DNA of 64,000 bases. It comes from an uncultured Clostridia bacterium (GTDB taxonomy: Bacteria; Bacillota; Clostridia; Oscillospirales; Acutalibacteraceae). The stretch covers positions 124,001 through 188,000 of the forward strand of contig CANPVE010000004.1 of the NCBI GenBank assembly GCA_947581635.1, in the 5' to 3' direction. The notes beneath the pieces were generated by a model. That model did no database searches. It was not told the origin of the DNA and saw only the letters and a program-made list of their open reading frames with translations. The first letter of the stretch is position 1, and the number at the start of each line of letters is the position of its first letter. The position numbers were made by a program, and so were the translations under genes. This document shows, one piece after another, positions 52,758-61,929 of this stretch.

Positions 52758-53528
52758 TTGAGAAAATATATGTCTTTTTTTTCATTTGCACTCGCCTTGG
52801 CGCTAATCGTTTCGGTCTGCGCCTCGTGCAGCGGACAGAGTTCCGGACAACCGCCTCTTGCAAGCGGCTCGGTCATAGTGGCTGACGATTCAATTCCGGA
52901 TCGCACTCCAAATATCACCGGGGTGGTGACAAGCGTTGCATATGTGCGTGAGGGTGTGACAATTCTTGTGGAGATTCCCGGCAAAAACAACACCTACGCC
53001 GACGGCAGGGTATACGTAACGATCACTTCAAGAACAATTGTAGAGGCAGGCGGAAAAAAACACCTTGATGATCCGCAAGCGATATCTCCGGGAGATACGG
53101 TTTCGGTTTGGTATTACGGGACGTCTACAGGCACCTCACCTGAATATGCAATGGCACAGGCCATCCGCGTCACATCTCGAGTTGAAGATCTACTGCTCAC
53201 AGTAAAGCTTAATGACTCCACTGTCATGGCCTCACCCGCAGAGGGTGAGGTGACATTGACCGATATCAGACCTCTTCTCTATGGCTCCTATCTGATATAT
53301 GGGGGCGAGGGAAATTTGCATATTAATTTCACCAAGAGGGCCGTGGCCCTCTCGGCAAACGCCGTTCCGCTTGAGCCAAATGGAAGCAGCTATCACCTCA
53401 AGGCAGATGCGGAGAGCATGATCTGTGAAATCCCTGCAAACATAGGTAAGGGTGAGTACAACGTAACGCTTAAGGTCGACTACGAAGACGGCGCAGACTA
53501 TTACGTTTTTACGCTGAGTGTACAATGA
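52758..53528 (+). CDS. lipoprotein with DUF3221-like domain, function unknown
   Basis: A 256-residue lipoprotein: signal peptide MRKYMSFFSFALALALIV with lipobox VCASC, then a Ser/Gln-rich linker and an OB-like domain (ITGVVTSVAYVREGVTILVEIPGKN, ITSRTIVEAGG, ISPGDTVSVWYYG, EYAMAQAIRV) typical of DUF3221/YobA. The second half (LLLTVKLNDSTVMASPAEGEV, YLIYGGEGNLHINFTKRA) is a further beta-domain. TTG 52758 is supported by GGAGG 9 nt upstream. The function is unknown; it lies between sigK and glyS and is transcribed with neither. Confidence 0.82.
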   Translation: MRKYMSFFSFALALALIVSVCASCSGQSSGQPPLASGSVIVADDSIPDRTPNITGVVTSVAYVREGVTILVEIPGKNNTYADGRVYVTITSRTIVEAGGKKHLDDPQAISPGDTVSVWYYGTSTGTSPEYAMAQAIRVTSRVEDLLLTVKLNDSTVMASPAEGEVTLTDIRPLLYGSYLIYGGEGNLHINFTKRAVALSANAVPLEPNGSSYHLKADAESMICEIPANIGKGEYNVTLKVDYEDGADYYVFTLSVQ

Positions 53529-53709
53529 AAACGATTAAAGATAAGTTTGGACGAACACAAAATAAGTACCCCTTTTCCCGATTAAAAAAAAGACTCCATA
53601 ACATGGAAATCGAAGATTTTCGATTAGAGAAACAAAATCAGCCAAACTTTTTTGCATCGACTGACTCTGTTATCTGGACTTGATTTCCGTGCAATAAAAA
53701 ATAAATATA

Positions 53710-53739
53710 TTGACATTCCCACTCGGAAAATGATATTAT
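53710..53739 (+). promoter_or_regulatory. sigma-A promoter of glyS
   Basis: TTGACA (53710-53715), 18-bp spacer, TATTAT (53734-53739). Only about 40 nt remain before glyS, leaving no room for a T-box leader. Confidence 0.75.
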
Positions 53740-53782
53740 ATAACTCAGTCTATTTATTATTGAGCAAAGGATTGATTTAACA

Positions 53783-55183
53783 ATGCAAAACACAGAAAAA
53801 GTGATGGACAAAATAGTCGCCCTGTGTAAAAACAGAGGCTTTGTGTATCCCGGCTCGGAAATATACGGCGGTCTCTCCAATACATGGGATTACGGTCCGC
53901 TCGGTATGCAGCTTAAAAACAACATAAAAAACGCGTGGCTTAAAAAGTTCGTACAGGAAAATAAATATAACGTCGGTCTCGACGCCGCAATATTGATGAA
54001 CCCCCAGACATGGGTTGCTTCAGGTCACCTCGGCGGCTTCTCCGACCCCCTCATGGACTGCAAGGAATGCAAGACACGTCACAGAGCCGACAATCTTATT
54101 GAGGATTTTGACGGCACCAATGTGGCGGGCTGGACCAATCAGCAGCTTGTTGACTACATAAACGAGAAGCAGATTCCGTGTCCGAACTGCGGCAAGCACA
54201 ATTTCTCGGATATCCGTCAATTCAACCTTATGTTTAAGACGTTTCAGGGCGTAACCGAGGACACCAAGAGCGAGCTTTATCTTCGTCCCGAAACCGCTCA
54301 GGGTATTTTTGTAAACTTCGCCAATATTCAACGCACCACTCGCAAAAAAATTCCCTTCGGTGTGGCTCAGATCGGCAAGTCATTCAGAAACGAAATAACG
54401 CCAAAAAATTTCATATTCCGCGTCAGAGAGTTCGAGCAAATGGAACTTGAGTTCTTCTGCAAGCCCGGCACCGACCTCGAGTGGTTTGAGTACTGGCGTG
54501 GTTTCTGCCGCGACTGGCTTTATGCCATCGGCATCAGTGAAGAAAACCTTCGTCTGCGCGATCATTCGCCCGAAGAGCTTTGCTTCTACTCCAAGGCGAC
54601 CACTGACTTTGAATATATGTTCCCGTTTGGCTGGGGCGAGCTGTGGGGAGTCGCTGACAGAACCGACTACGATCTCACCCAGCATATCAAGACCAGCGGC
54701 AAGAGCTTGGAGTATTTTGACCCAGCCACAAATGAGAAATATATTCCATACGTCATCGAACCGTCGCTTGGCGTGGAACGCCTTTTCCTCGCACTTATCA
54801 CCGAGGCGTACGACGAGGAGGTTATCGACGAGGCAAAGAACGACGTCAGAACCGTGCTCAGACTCCACCCCGCTCTCGCGCCTTTCAAAGCGGCTGTTCT
54901 CCCTCTGTCAAAGAAACTCACCCCCGCCGCAGAAGAAATCTATACCGATCTGTCCAAGTACTTTATGCTCGATTTTGATGACACCGGTTCTATAGGCAAG
55001 AGATACCGCCGTCAAGATGAAATCGGCACTCCTTACTGCATTACGGTTGACTTCCAGACCGTTGGAGATGACAAAACTCCCGCCGATCATTGCGTGACTG
55101 TCCGAGACAGGGACACAATGGAGCAGGTCAGAATCGGCATAGATGAATTGAAAAACTTCCTCACCGAAAAGGTGGAATTCTGA
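53783..55183 (+). CDS. glyS: glycyl-tRNA synthetase, dimeric class II type
   Basis: Charges tRNA-Gly. The 466-residue enzyme is of the homodimeric type (one chain) rather than the alpha2-beta2 form: [29 protein letters not shown]-type motif 2 ([14 protein letters not shown] near 172), an inserted zinc-like CKEC...CPNCGKH module near 92-137, motif 3 [10 protein letters not shown] near 327 and the anticodon-binding C-terminal domain. AAAGGA precedes ATG by 11 nt. A promoter close by excludes a long T-box leader. The tRNA-Gly(CCC) gene lies 140 bp downstream. Confidence 0.97.
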   Translation: MQNTEKVMDKIVALCKNRGFVYPGSEIYGGLSNTWDYGPLGMQLKNNIKNAWLKKFVQENKYNVGLDAAILMNPQTWVASGHLGGFSDPLMDCKECKTRHRADNLIEDFDGTNVAGWTNQQLVDYINEKQIPCPNCGKHNFSDIRQFNLMFKTFQGVTEDTKSELYLRPETAQGIFVNFANIQRTTRKKIPFGVAQIGKSFRNEITPKNFIFRVREFEQMELEFFCKPGTDLEWFEYWRGFCRDWLYAIGISEENLRLRDHSPEELCFYSKATTDFEYMFPFGWGELWGVADRTDYDLTQHIKTSGKSLEYFDPATNEKYIPYVIEPSLGVERLFLALITEAYDEEVIDEAKNDVRTVLRLHPALAPFKAAVLPLSKKLTPAAEEIYTDLSKYFMLDFDDTGSIGKRYRRQDEIGTPYCITVDFQTVGDDKTPADHCVTVRDRDTMEQVRIGIDELKNFLTEKVEF

Positions 55184-55211
55184 TTCTGAAATTAGATTAA
55201 ATTGAATTGAG

Positions 55212-55257
55212 AAGTCCTGTTTTAACCGATGATCGTCGGAAAGACAGGACTTTTGAT
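55212..55257 (+). terminator. terminator of glyS
   Basis: AAGTCCTGT (55212-55220) pairs with ACAGGACTT (55244-55252) before TTGATTT. Confidence 0.75.
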
Positions 55258-55282
55258 TTGGTAAAATAATTTTTCATAGGAC

Positions 55283-55311
55283 TTGACAATCCCGCAATTG
55301 TGGGATATAAT
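55283..55311 (+). promoter_or_regulatory. consensus promoter of tRNA-Gly with palindromic spacer
   Basis: TTGACA (55283-55288), 17-bp spacer, TATAAT (55306-55311). The spacer contains TCCCGCAATTGTGGGA, a near-palindrome. Confidence 0.85.
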
Positions 55312-55324
55312 ATATTCCACGACT

Positions 55325-55398
55325 GCGGGAGTAGTTTAGTGGCAGAACCTCAGCTTCCCAAGCTGATGGTGTGGGTTCGATTCCCATCTTCCGCTCCA
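55325..55398 (+). tRNA. tRNA-Gly (anticodon CCC)
   Basis: 74 nt including an encoded CCA. Acceptor arms GCGGGAG and CTTCCGC pair with one G-T. The anticodon stem TCAGC/GCTGA encloses TTCCCAA, giving CCC. The T-arm reads GTGGG TTCGATT CCCAT. Confidence 0.95.
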
Positions 55399-55402
55399 GA
55401 CA

Positions 55403-55443
55403 AATGCCCCTGATTCCGATTTTAAATCGGAATCAGGGGCATT
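55403..55443. terminator. long perfect hairpin after tRNA-Gly
   Basis: 18-bp arms (55403-55420 and 55426-55443) with a 5-base loop but only GTGTTTG after it. It probably ends the tRNA transcript. Confidence 0.75.
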
Positions 55444-55575
55444 GTGTTTGTCAATCAAATTGGTAAGTCATTGGTTGATTAACCGGAAAAAATCATTGCA
55501 CAATGATGAGCCTTTAATTTTAACGCAATATACGCCCCTTTCGCATAATATGAATTATAAGGGGGGAATTTAGCC

Positions 55576-56061
55576 ATGAAGGAAAAAGCTTATAATCGCA
55601 CCGCCGCCATTGAATATGCGCAAAAATGGGCGCTGGGGCGGAATCCGAAATATTATGACTTTGAGGGCGTCGGCGGCGACTGCACCAATTTTGTATCACA
55701 ATGCGTATACGCGGGAGCGGGCGTGATGAATTTCACGCCAGACACCGGCTGGTACTACAGATCGGCGTCCGACCGCGCCGCCGCTTGGACGAGCGTAAAA
55801 TATCTCTATCAATTTTTGATTTCAAATCAATCGGTAGGCCCATACGCGCACGAGGTTTACGCACCGCAGGCGGAGGCAGGCGATGTTATACAGCTCGGCA
55901 ACTCTGACGGCGAGTACTACCACACTCTGATTATAACAGAACTCGACCCCACCATACTCATATGCTCACATTCGTATGACGCGCTCAACAGGCCGCTGTT
56001 TACATACACCTATCAACAGATCCGCTTTTTACACATAGACGGCGTACGTACGTGGCAATAG
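55576..56061 (+). CDS. amidase-domain protein (Amidase_6/DUF1287-like papain fold)
   Basis: A 161-residue protein with the Amidase_6 domain, a papain-like fold common in spore-forming Firmicutes. It opens YNRTAAIEYAQKWALGRNPKYYDF, has the catalytic Cys in GGDCTNFVSQCVYAGAG near 34-50, and the His in GEYYHTLIITE near 118. The signature NRxAAxxYAxxW followed by GGDCTNFVSQ is diagnostic. No signal peptide is seen. GGGGGG lies 9 nt before ATG. Its target is unknown; substrates of this group are suspected to be cell-wall or spore-coat amide bonds. It is a single gene. Confidence 0.85.
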   Translation: MKEKAYNRTAAIEYAQKWALGRNPKYYDFEGVGGDCTNFVSQCVYAGAGVMNFTPDTGWYYRSASDRAAAWTSVKYLYQFLISNQSVGPYAHEVYAPQAEAGDVIQLGNSDGEYYHTLIITELDPTILICSHSYDALNRPLFTYTYQQIRFLHIDGVRTWQ

Positions 56062-56073
56062 AATTCCAACTCA

Positions 56074-56108
56074 AAATCCCCGCAATTCCTTTGAACAGAA
56101 CTGCGGGG
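56074..56108. terminator. terminator between convergent genes
   Basis: CCCCGCA (56078-56084) pairs with TGCGGGG (56102-56108); minus-strand continuation is ATTTTG, so it mainly serves the lipoprotein gene. Confidence 0.65.
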
Positions 56109-56132
56109 ACAACGTATATATCTATAAAACGA

Positions 56133-56621
56133 TCAATACTTTAATTCCTTGACAAACGCTTCAATCGTCGACTGATTCGATTCCTCTGTGTTTACATAAA
56201 GCACAGTGTTGTCTATATACTCCACAAACATATACTTGCCGTTTGAATTGAGCCAATATCGGCCGTAGTTGCCACCGTCTTTGGAATCATCGATGAAATC
56301 TTTGCCCTTGTTCATATCAAAATTCGTGCGGTTGGTTTCAAAAAACGATTTTGCGTTCGACGAATCCGACAGAACATAGAATTCAATCTGGTACGAAGAA
56401 TCCGAAGGCACAGCTATGGTCACTTCTTTAATAAAGTCATATGCGGCAAACTGCTCGACAGCGTCCGTGCAGGCAAGTCCTTTTTCAGATGCCAACGTCT
56501 TGAATTCATCTGTGGTGACAGATTCTTTGTCGCAGCCCGTAAACATTGCGAGAATCAATGACATCATAAGAAGCATGGCTGCGGATTTTACCACCTTGTT
56601 AAAAAGTACTGATGTTTTCAT
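56133..56621 (-). CDS. small lipoprotein, function unknown
   Basis: A 162-residue lipoprotein with a long signal (MKTSVLFNKVVKSAAMLLMMSLILAMFTGC, lipobox FTGC at 27-30) and a small acidic alpha/beta domain (TDEFKTLASEKGLACTDAVEQFAAYDFIKEVTIAVP, SSNAKSFFETNRTNFD, YMFVEYIDNTVLYVNT). I do not recognise the family. Cys48-like and other residues show no metal motif. AAAAGGAG is 11 nt before ATG. It is alone and convergent with the amidase gene. Confidence 0.75.
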   Translation of the reverse strand: MKTSVLFNKVVKSAAMLLMMSLILAMFTGCDKESVTTDEFKTLASEKGLACTDAVEQFAAYDFIKEVTIAVPSDSSYQIEFYVLSDSSNAKSFFETNRTNFDMNKGKDFIDDSKDGGNYGRYWLNSNGKYMFVEYIDNTVLYVNTEESNQSTIEAFVKELKY

Positions 56622-56852
56622 TTTGAACGAAACTCCTTTTGACTAAACGAAATATGAATTCAACCTTAAGCTGTGTTTATTCTAACAAATAATATCATAT
56701 TTGTCAAGAAATAATATACTCATCAAATAAAATATAATCTTCGGAAATTCAAACCGTGAGGACGGATTTTTTAATAGTTTTATAGTTTTAATTAAATACG
56801 CTGATATCAGACAATAGTTGGCGATAAATCTATGGCAATTCAAATAAATGTC

Positions 56853-56881
56853 TTTAAATTCCGTGAGCTATGGTATATAAT
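56853..56881 (+). promoter_or_regulatory. putative promoter of polA
   Basis: TTTAAA (56853-56858), 17-bp spacer, TATAAT (56876-56881). The -35 is weak. The 301-bp region to the left holds no gene. Confidence 0.5.
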
Positions 56882-56922
56882 ATCTCTTACGTGAGTAAAA
56901 AAACATTTCGGAGTTGATTAAC

Positions 56923-59562
56923 ATGAAGCTGCTGGTGCTTGATGGCAACAGTATTATAAATCGCGCATACTACGGCGTTCGTCCCCTCACCACTAAGGAC
57001 GGTTTCTTCACTAACGCAATATACGGTTTTCTCACCATGTTCAATAAAATCTATGGCGAAACCGCCCCCGACTGCGTTACCGTGGCATTCGACATGAAAG
57101 CGCCCACCTTCCGTCACCTCAAATACAGCGAATACAAGGGCAAGCGTAAGGGTATGCCTCCGGAGCTTGCAATGCAGCTCCAACCACTGAAGGATTTACT
57201 CTCCGCCATGGGAATAAAGCTGCTCTCCGTCGAAGGCTGGGAAGCCGATGACATTCTGGGCACGCTCGCCAACGCCTGCCGTCTGCACCCGCAAGACACC
57301 TGCGTAATTGCGACAGGCGATCGCGACACGCTGCAACTGGTGGGCGACGGAGTTGTGGTGCGTATGCTGACCACCAAGCAGGGCAAGGCGGATGCAGTAA
57401 CCTATGACGAGGAGAAAATACTGGAAACTTACGGGGTGAAACCTATTCAACTGATCGAGGTCAAGGCAATTCAAGGCGACACCAGCGACAACATTCCGGG
57501 CGTTCCCGGCATTGGTGAAAAAGGTGCTTTGGACCTGATAAAACGCTTTGGCAGTCTTGACTACATCTACACCAACATCGATGAAATAGATATAAAGCCC
57601 GGTATAAGAAAAAAACTCATTGAGGGCAAGGAAAGCGCCTATCTCAGCCGTTGGCTCGGCACTGTAAGCACTGAGGCGCCCGTCTCCACCGACTATTCGG
57701 AGTATGTGCCCGGCAAGCCCGACGCTGAAAAGGTGACAGAAATCATGGTGAGGCTGGAGCTTTTTAAACAATTGGAGAAAATAAAAAAAGATTGGCTAAA
57801 CGAAGCTTCGCCTGTTGCGGCTACGCCGAAAAGCTCATCTGATGACGGCAAACACGATCAAACCTCCGACGTCATATTCTGCAAAGATATCGAGGCGCTA
57901 ATATCCGATATAAAGGCGGACGGCGAGGTCTACTTCATGCTTGACAGAGATTTAAAACAAATCTGTATCGCAAAAAAAGGCAGCGTCACCGTAGTTACAG
58001 AAGTCACGGACGAGTTAGACAAAAACGGAACTAAAAATATTGAAAAATTCTGCCGTGAAATTCTTGCGGACGATTCCATAAAAAAATATACCTTCGACAT
58101 AAAATCCACTATTCACACGCTTGAACCGCTGGGAATTATTCCGCGTACCTGCATTTGCGATGTAATGCTTGCGGCATACGTGCTCAATCCCTCGTCTGAC
58201 TGTGAGAATCTCGAGAAGCTGGTCGCACAATACGCCTCCGCTCTGCCTGACAATATCCCTGCCGAGCTGCGAGTTCCCATGCTCTGCCTGAGAATACCGG
58301 CAATGTGCGCGAAAATGTTGGCTGAAATCGAGCGAAACGGTCAAACAGCTCTTCTCAGCGATATTGAAATCCCGCTGGCCTACGTCCTAGCAGACATGGA
58401 GAGCTCGGGATTTGCTGCTGATTCGCGTGCTCTTGAGGAATTCGGGAGGCGCCTCACTGTGCGCATTGACGAAATTACCGCAAAAATTTACGCACTGGCA
58501 GGTGAGGAATTCAACATAAATTCACCCAAGCAAATAGGCACGATTTTATTCGAGAAAATGCAGCTCCCGGGCGGCAAAAAGACCAAGACGGGCTATTCCA
58601 CCAATGCCGAGGTCCTTGAGCGTCTGAGCGGAGAATACGAAATCGTATCGCTTATTCTCGAATTCCGCACGCTGTCAAAGCTGAATTCAACCTACTGTCA
58701 GGGTCTGAATAAGGCCATTACCGCCGACGGACGCATTCACACTACCTTCCGACAAACCGAGACCCGCACCGGCAGAATAAGCTCTATTGAGCCGAACTTG
58801 CAAAATATCCCCGTACGCACTGAACTGGGCAGCGAACTTCGTAAATTCTTCCGTGCCGGCGATGGCATGACACTGGTTGACGCGGATTACAGTCAAATTG
58901 AGCTGCGCGTTCTCGCACATATCGCGGGCGATCAAACCATGATCGAAGCGTTCAAAAACGGCACGGATATTCACGCCGTTACCGCCTCACAGGTGTTCGG
59001 AATACCTCTTGAGGCAGTCACTCCACAGATGAGAAGCAATGCAAAGGCTGTAAATTTCGGGATAGTCTACGGTATATCCGCCTTTTCCCTTGCCAAGGAT
59101 ATTGGTGTAACCAATGCGGAAGCATCAGCCTATATCAACAGCTACATGAACAAATATTCGGCAATCTCGGCCTACATGAAGAATGTGGTTGACGAAGCAC
59201 GCGCCAAAGGTTATGCTGAAACACTCTACGGGCGCAGGCGCTATCTACCTGAACTTACCGCTTCAAATTTCCAGACGCGCTCGTTTGGCGAAAGGGTGGC
59301 GAGAAATATGCCTATTCAAGGTACGGCGGCGGACATCATCAAAATCGCCATGATCGCCGTACACAGGCGGCTTGCATCAGAGAACATGAAATCCCGCATT
59401 ATTTTGCAGATACACGACGAGCTTATATTGGAGTGTCCAAATGACGAGGCGGAAAAAGCCGCCGCACTTCTAAAGGAGGAAATGGAAAAAGCAGTAAATC
59501 TGACGGTTCCAATGAAGGCAGACGCAAATATCGGGGAAAATTGGTATATAGCTAAAGGTTAA
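56923..59562 (+). CDS. polA: DNA polymerase I
   Basis: Repair and lagging-strand polymerase. Residues 1-290 form the 5' nuclease (LLVLDGNSIINRAYYG, WEADDILGTLA, GDTSDNIPGVPGIGEKGA). About 310-470 is a degenerate 3'-5' exonuclease domain: the catalytic acidic motifs are absent, so proofreading is probably lost. The polymerase follows, with motif A DADYSQIELRVLAHIAGD near 650, motif B RSNAKAVNFGIVYGIS near 705 and motif C QIHDELILECP near 830. ATG 56923 is chosen (GGAG 9 nt upstream); an in-frame TTG lies at 56914. The phosphatase, rimI and tsaD follow. Confidence 0.97.
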   Translation: MKLLVLDGNSIINRAYYGVRPLTTKDGFFTNAIYGFLTMFNKIYGETAPDCVTVAFDMKAPTFRHLKYSEYKGKRKGMPPELAMQLQPLKDLLSAMGIKLLSVEGWEADDILGTLANACRLHPQDTCVIATGDRDTLQLVGDGVVVRMLTTKQGKADAVTYDEEKILETYGVKPIQLIEVKAIQGDTSDNIPGVPGIGEKGALDLIKRFGSLDYIYTNIDEIDIKPGIRKKLIEGKESAYLSRWLGTVSTEAPVSTDYSEYVPGKPDAEKVTEIMVRLELFKQLEKIKKDWLNEASPVAATPKSSSDDGKHDQTSDVIFCKDIEALISDIKADGEVYFMLDRDLKQICIAKKGSVTVVTEVTDELDKNGTKNIEKFCREILADDSIKKYTFDIKSTIHTLEPLGIIPRTCICDVMLAAYVLNPSSDCENLEKLVAQYASALPDNIPAELRVPMLCLRIPAMCAKMLAEIERNGQTALLSDIEIPLAYVLADMESSGFAADSRALEEFGRRLTVRIDEITAKIYALAGEEFNINSPKQIGTILFEKMQLPGGKKTKTGYSTNAEVLERLSGEYEIVSLILEFRTLSKLNSTYCQGLNKAITADGRIHTTFRQTETRTGRISSIEPNLQNIPVRTELGSELRKFFRAGDGMTLVDADYSQIELRVLAHIAGDQTMIEAFKNGTDIHAVTASQVFGIPLEAVTPQMRSNAKAVNFGIVYGISAFSLAKDIGVTNAEASAYINSYMNKYSAISAYMKNVVDEARAKGYAETLYGRRRYLPELTASNFQTRSFGERVARNMPIQGTAADIIKIAMIAVHRRLASENMKSRIILQIHDELILECPNDEAEKAAALLKEEMEKAVNLTVPMKADANIGENWYIAKG

Positions 59563-59630
59563 GCTCTTTAATTCGGAATTACTTTTAGTTCCATGCAGTA
59601 TACAAACGCTTTTTAAGGAGGTTGTTCACG

Positions 59631-60086
59631 CTGAATATCACGTTTATATGCACGGGAAACACCTGCCGTTCACCTATGGCGGAGGGAATTGCCAAAAAAA
59701 TTATAGCTGAAAAATATACTCAAGCAGAAATCAAAGTTTCAAGTGCGGGGCTGAATGCCTTAAACGGGTCGCCCGCGAGCCAAAATGCAATTGACGTATG
59801 CAGCGAAATCGGCATTGATCTGCTTGAACACAGGAGCCGCCGCATTAACAGAGAAATAGCGGACAATACCGACGTGTTCGCGGTGATGACCCGATCGCAT
59901 TTGGATTTTCTGAGGCGTTGCGGCGTCGACCCTAATAAAATTATCGTGCTGGGAAACGGAATCCCGGATCCGTTCGGCGGTGACGTTGAAGTATACCGCA
60001 AGTGCCGCGATTCCCTGATAAGTGAAGTAGAAAATCTGCTTGCAAAATGCGCCCGACAGGGCGACAGGAGACAAAAGAATGGGTGA
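59631..60086 (+). CDS. low-molecular-weight protein phosphatase (tyrosine/arginine)
   Basis: Low-molecular-weight phosphotyrosine/arginine phosphatase of about 151 residues. The catalytic loop is CTGNTCRSP (Cys-x5-Arg-Ser), and the general acid Asp lies in IPDPFGGD near 118. The SD AAGGAGG (59615-59621) stands 9 nt before a CTG at 59631 that gives LNITFICTGNTCRS, matching where homologues begin; a TTG at 59622 directly touches the SD. I prefer the rare CTG start. In Bacillus relatives (YwlE) removes protein-arginine phosphates. It overlaps rimI by 8 nt. Confidence 0.88.
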   Translation: MNITFICTGNTCRSPMAEGIAKKIIAEKYTQAEIKVSSAGLNALNGSPASQNAIDVCSEIGIDLLEHRSRRINREIADNTDVFAVMTRSHLDFLRRCGVDPNKIIVLGNGIPDPFGGDVEVYRKCRDSLISEVENLLAKCARQGDRRQKNG

Positions 60087-60564
60087 AATAACAACAATAA
60101 CAATAGTTCCCATGACTTCCGAATATATCCCGTCAATTGCACGGATTGAAGCGGAGTGTTTTTCAACGCCGTGGAGCGAGCAGGCTCTGTGGGAAGAATT
60201 GAGCGTACCCGCCGCCGTATTTATCACGGCGTTGATTGACGGCAAGGTCGCGGGCTATATGGGTATGCACCATCTGGGGAACATAGGCTATGTCTGCAAT
60301 ATTGCGGTGTCCTCCGAATTTCGCGGACGTGGCGTTGCATCGACCCTGATTGGCTCACAGATCGACTACGCCCGCACTCATGGCTTAAGCGAAATATCGT
60401 TGGAAGTTCGCTCGTCAAATACCCCCGCACAGGCATTGTATGAAAAATTCGGTTTTGTGCGGCTCGGCACAAGACCGAATTTCTACAACAGTCCCAAAGA
60501 GGACGCCGAAATTTACAGCTTATTTCTTGACCGACAAGATGGGGGCAATCACAACGATAATTAA
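60079..60564 (+). CDS. rimI: ribosomal protein S18-alanine N-acetyltransferase RimI
   Basis: GNAT acetyltransferase that modifies the N-terminus of ribosomal protein S18. The 161-residue protein has the acetyl-CoA motif V(S)SEFRGRGVASTLIG near 89-102, the ECFSTPWSEQALWEEL start and the FGFVRLGTRPNFYNS motif, all specific for RimI. ATG 60079 has AGGAG 8 nt upstream and overlaps the phosphatase gene as ATGGGTGA. It is followed by tsaD, as in many bacteria where the tRNA t6A and RimI genes are clustered. tsaB and tsaE are not in the window. Confidence 0.93.
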   Translation: MGEITTITIVPMTSEYIPSIARIEAECFSTPWSEQALWEELSVPAAVFITALIDGKVAGYMGMHHLGNIGYVCNIAVSSEFRGRGVASTLIGSQIDYARTHGLSEISLEVRSSNTPAQALYEKFGFVRLGTRPNFYNSPKEDAEIYSLFLDRQDGGNHNDN

Positions 60565-60701
60565 GCCTTGCGCAGAATACGGAAATACGGATCTACTCAC
60601 ACTCGAACACAAAAATTCGACTTTTCCTCCTTCCCCACTGAACTGCGGATATATTGAGATCTCAGTATAATTAATAAATGAAAGAAAGGACTTTTAACTA
60701 A

Positions 60702-61715
60702 ATGGTGATATTTGCAATAGAGTCATCTTGTGACGACACCGCCGCAGCAGTTGTGCGCGACGGACGCGAGATTCTCTCCTCGGTAGTATCCTCCCAAGTG
60801 TTCCGCCATGTAGAATTTGGCGGCGTTGTCCCCGAAATCGCGGGCAGAATGCATTGCGAGGCAATTTCGTTCGTAGTGCGTCAGGCGCTTCAAGAGGCGG
60901 ACACGGATATTGACGATGTGGACGCGATAGCGGTCACGGCTTATCCGGGGCTTATAGGCTCCCTACTCGTTGGGGTGAATTTTGCCAAGGGACTTGCCAT
61001 GACAGCCAACAAACCTCTTGTTCCTGTACACCACCTGCGCGGGCATATCGCATCAAATTACATATCCCACGCGAATCTTAAACCGCCGTTTCTGTGCCTT
61101 GTGGTGTCGGGAGGACACAGCCATATCGTTGAGGTTCGCGATTACACGGATATGCGCATTATCGGCAGGACGCGCGACGACGCGGCGGGCGAGGCATTTG
61201 ATAAGACCGCCCGAACAATGGGACTTCCCTATCCCGGCGGTATTCACATGGACAAGCTGGCTGAGGACGGCAACCCCGACGCGTTTACCTTTCCCGTTCC
61301 AAAGGTGAACGGCTCGCCATATGATTTCAGTTTTTCAGGACTTAAAACCGCGGTCATAAATACTATTCACAATATGCAGCAGAAGGGCATGGAACTTCCG
61401 CGCGAAGATATGGCGGCCTCGATTCGCCAATCCGTAGTAAATATACTTACCGATAAGTTTATGCTCGCCGCACAAGATACAGGTCACAGGAAGCTGGTAC
61501 TTGCAGGAGGCGTCTCCGCAAATTCCCTGTTGCGCCGTCGCATGGACGAAATATGCAGAAAACGAGGCTGTGAGCTGTATTATCCCGAATTATCGCTGTG
61601 CGGAGACAATGCCGCCATGATAGGCTCACAGGGCTATTACGAATACCTCAGCGGCAATACGGCGGACCTCAGCCTCAACGCAAAAGCAGAAAAAAGCATA
61701 GAAATTTCCAAATAA
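60702..61715 (+). CDS. tsaD: tRNA N6-threonylcarbamoyladenosine transferase TsaD
   Basis: Transfers threonylcarbamoyl to A37 of tRNAs reading ANN codons. The 337-residue ASKHA protein shows IESSCDDTAAAV, the iron-binding HxxxH in VPVHHLRGHIASNY near 110-122, VSGGHSHIVEV, DDAAGEAFDKTAR, PYPGG, FSFSGLKTAV near 205 and GGVSANSLLRR near 275. AAAGGA is 12 nt from ATG. It is the last gene of the phosphatase-rimI-tsaD run, separated from rimI by 137 bp, and ends at a structured terminator (61741-61862). Confidence 0.97.
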   Translation: MVIFAIESSCDDTAAAVVRDGREILSSVVSSQVFRHVEFGGVVPEIAGRMHCEAISFVVRQALQEADTDIDDVDAIAVTAYPGLIGSLLVGVNFAKGLAMTANKPLVPVHHLRGHIASNYISHANLKPPFLCLVVSGGHSHIVEVRDYTDMRIIGRTRDDAAGEAFDKTARTMGLPYPGGIHMDKLAEDGNPDAFTFPVPKVNGSPYDFSFSGLKTAVINTIHNMQQKGMELPREDMAASIRQSVVNILTDKFMLAAQDTGHRKLVLAGGVSANSLLRRRMDEICRKRGCELYYPELSLCGDNAAMIGSQGYYEYLSGNTADLSLNAKAEKSIEISK

Positions 61716-61740
61716 CATCGAAATAATATTAATCTGCATA

Positions 61741-61862
61741 AAAAGAAAGACCCGCACACAATGATATAATCCCCATAGAGTAGACGCTTGAAATTTTTTA
61801 TTTTTCAAGTATCTACTTGACAGGTGACATATCACAATTTGAAGTGTGTCGGTCTTTCTTTT
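61741..61862 (+). terminator. large branched terminator-like structure after tsaD
   Basis: The outer stem pairs AAAAGAAAGACC (61741-61752) with GGTCTTTCTTTT (61851-61862). Inside are a second hairpin (GTAGA..TCTAC around 61780-61816, arms GCTTGAAA and TTTCAAG) and a small GTGA-CATA-TCAC. It ends in T-rich sequence. Confidence 0.65.
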
Positions 61863-61929
61863 GTATATAATCAAATTACCAAAGGTGCAGAAACTGTAAT
61901 AACGTAAACTATAAAAAGTCAGTGGTTTA

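Noticed and set aside
53740..53782. T-box or glycine riboswitch before glyS
   Set aside because: The promoter lies only about 40 nt from the start codon, leaving no room for either structure.
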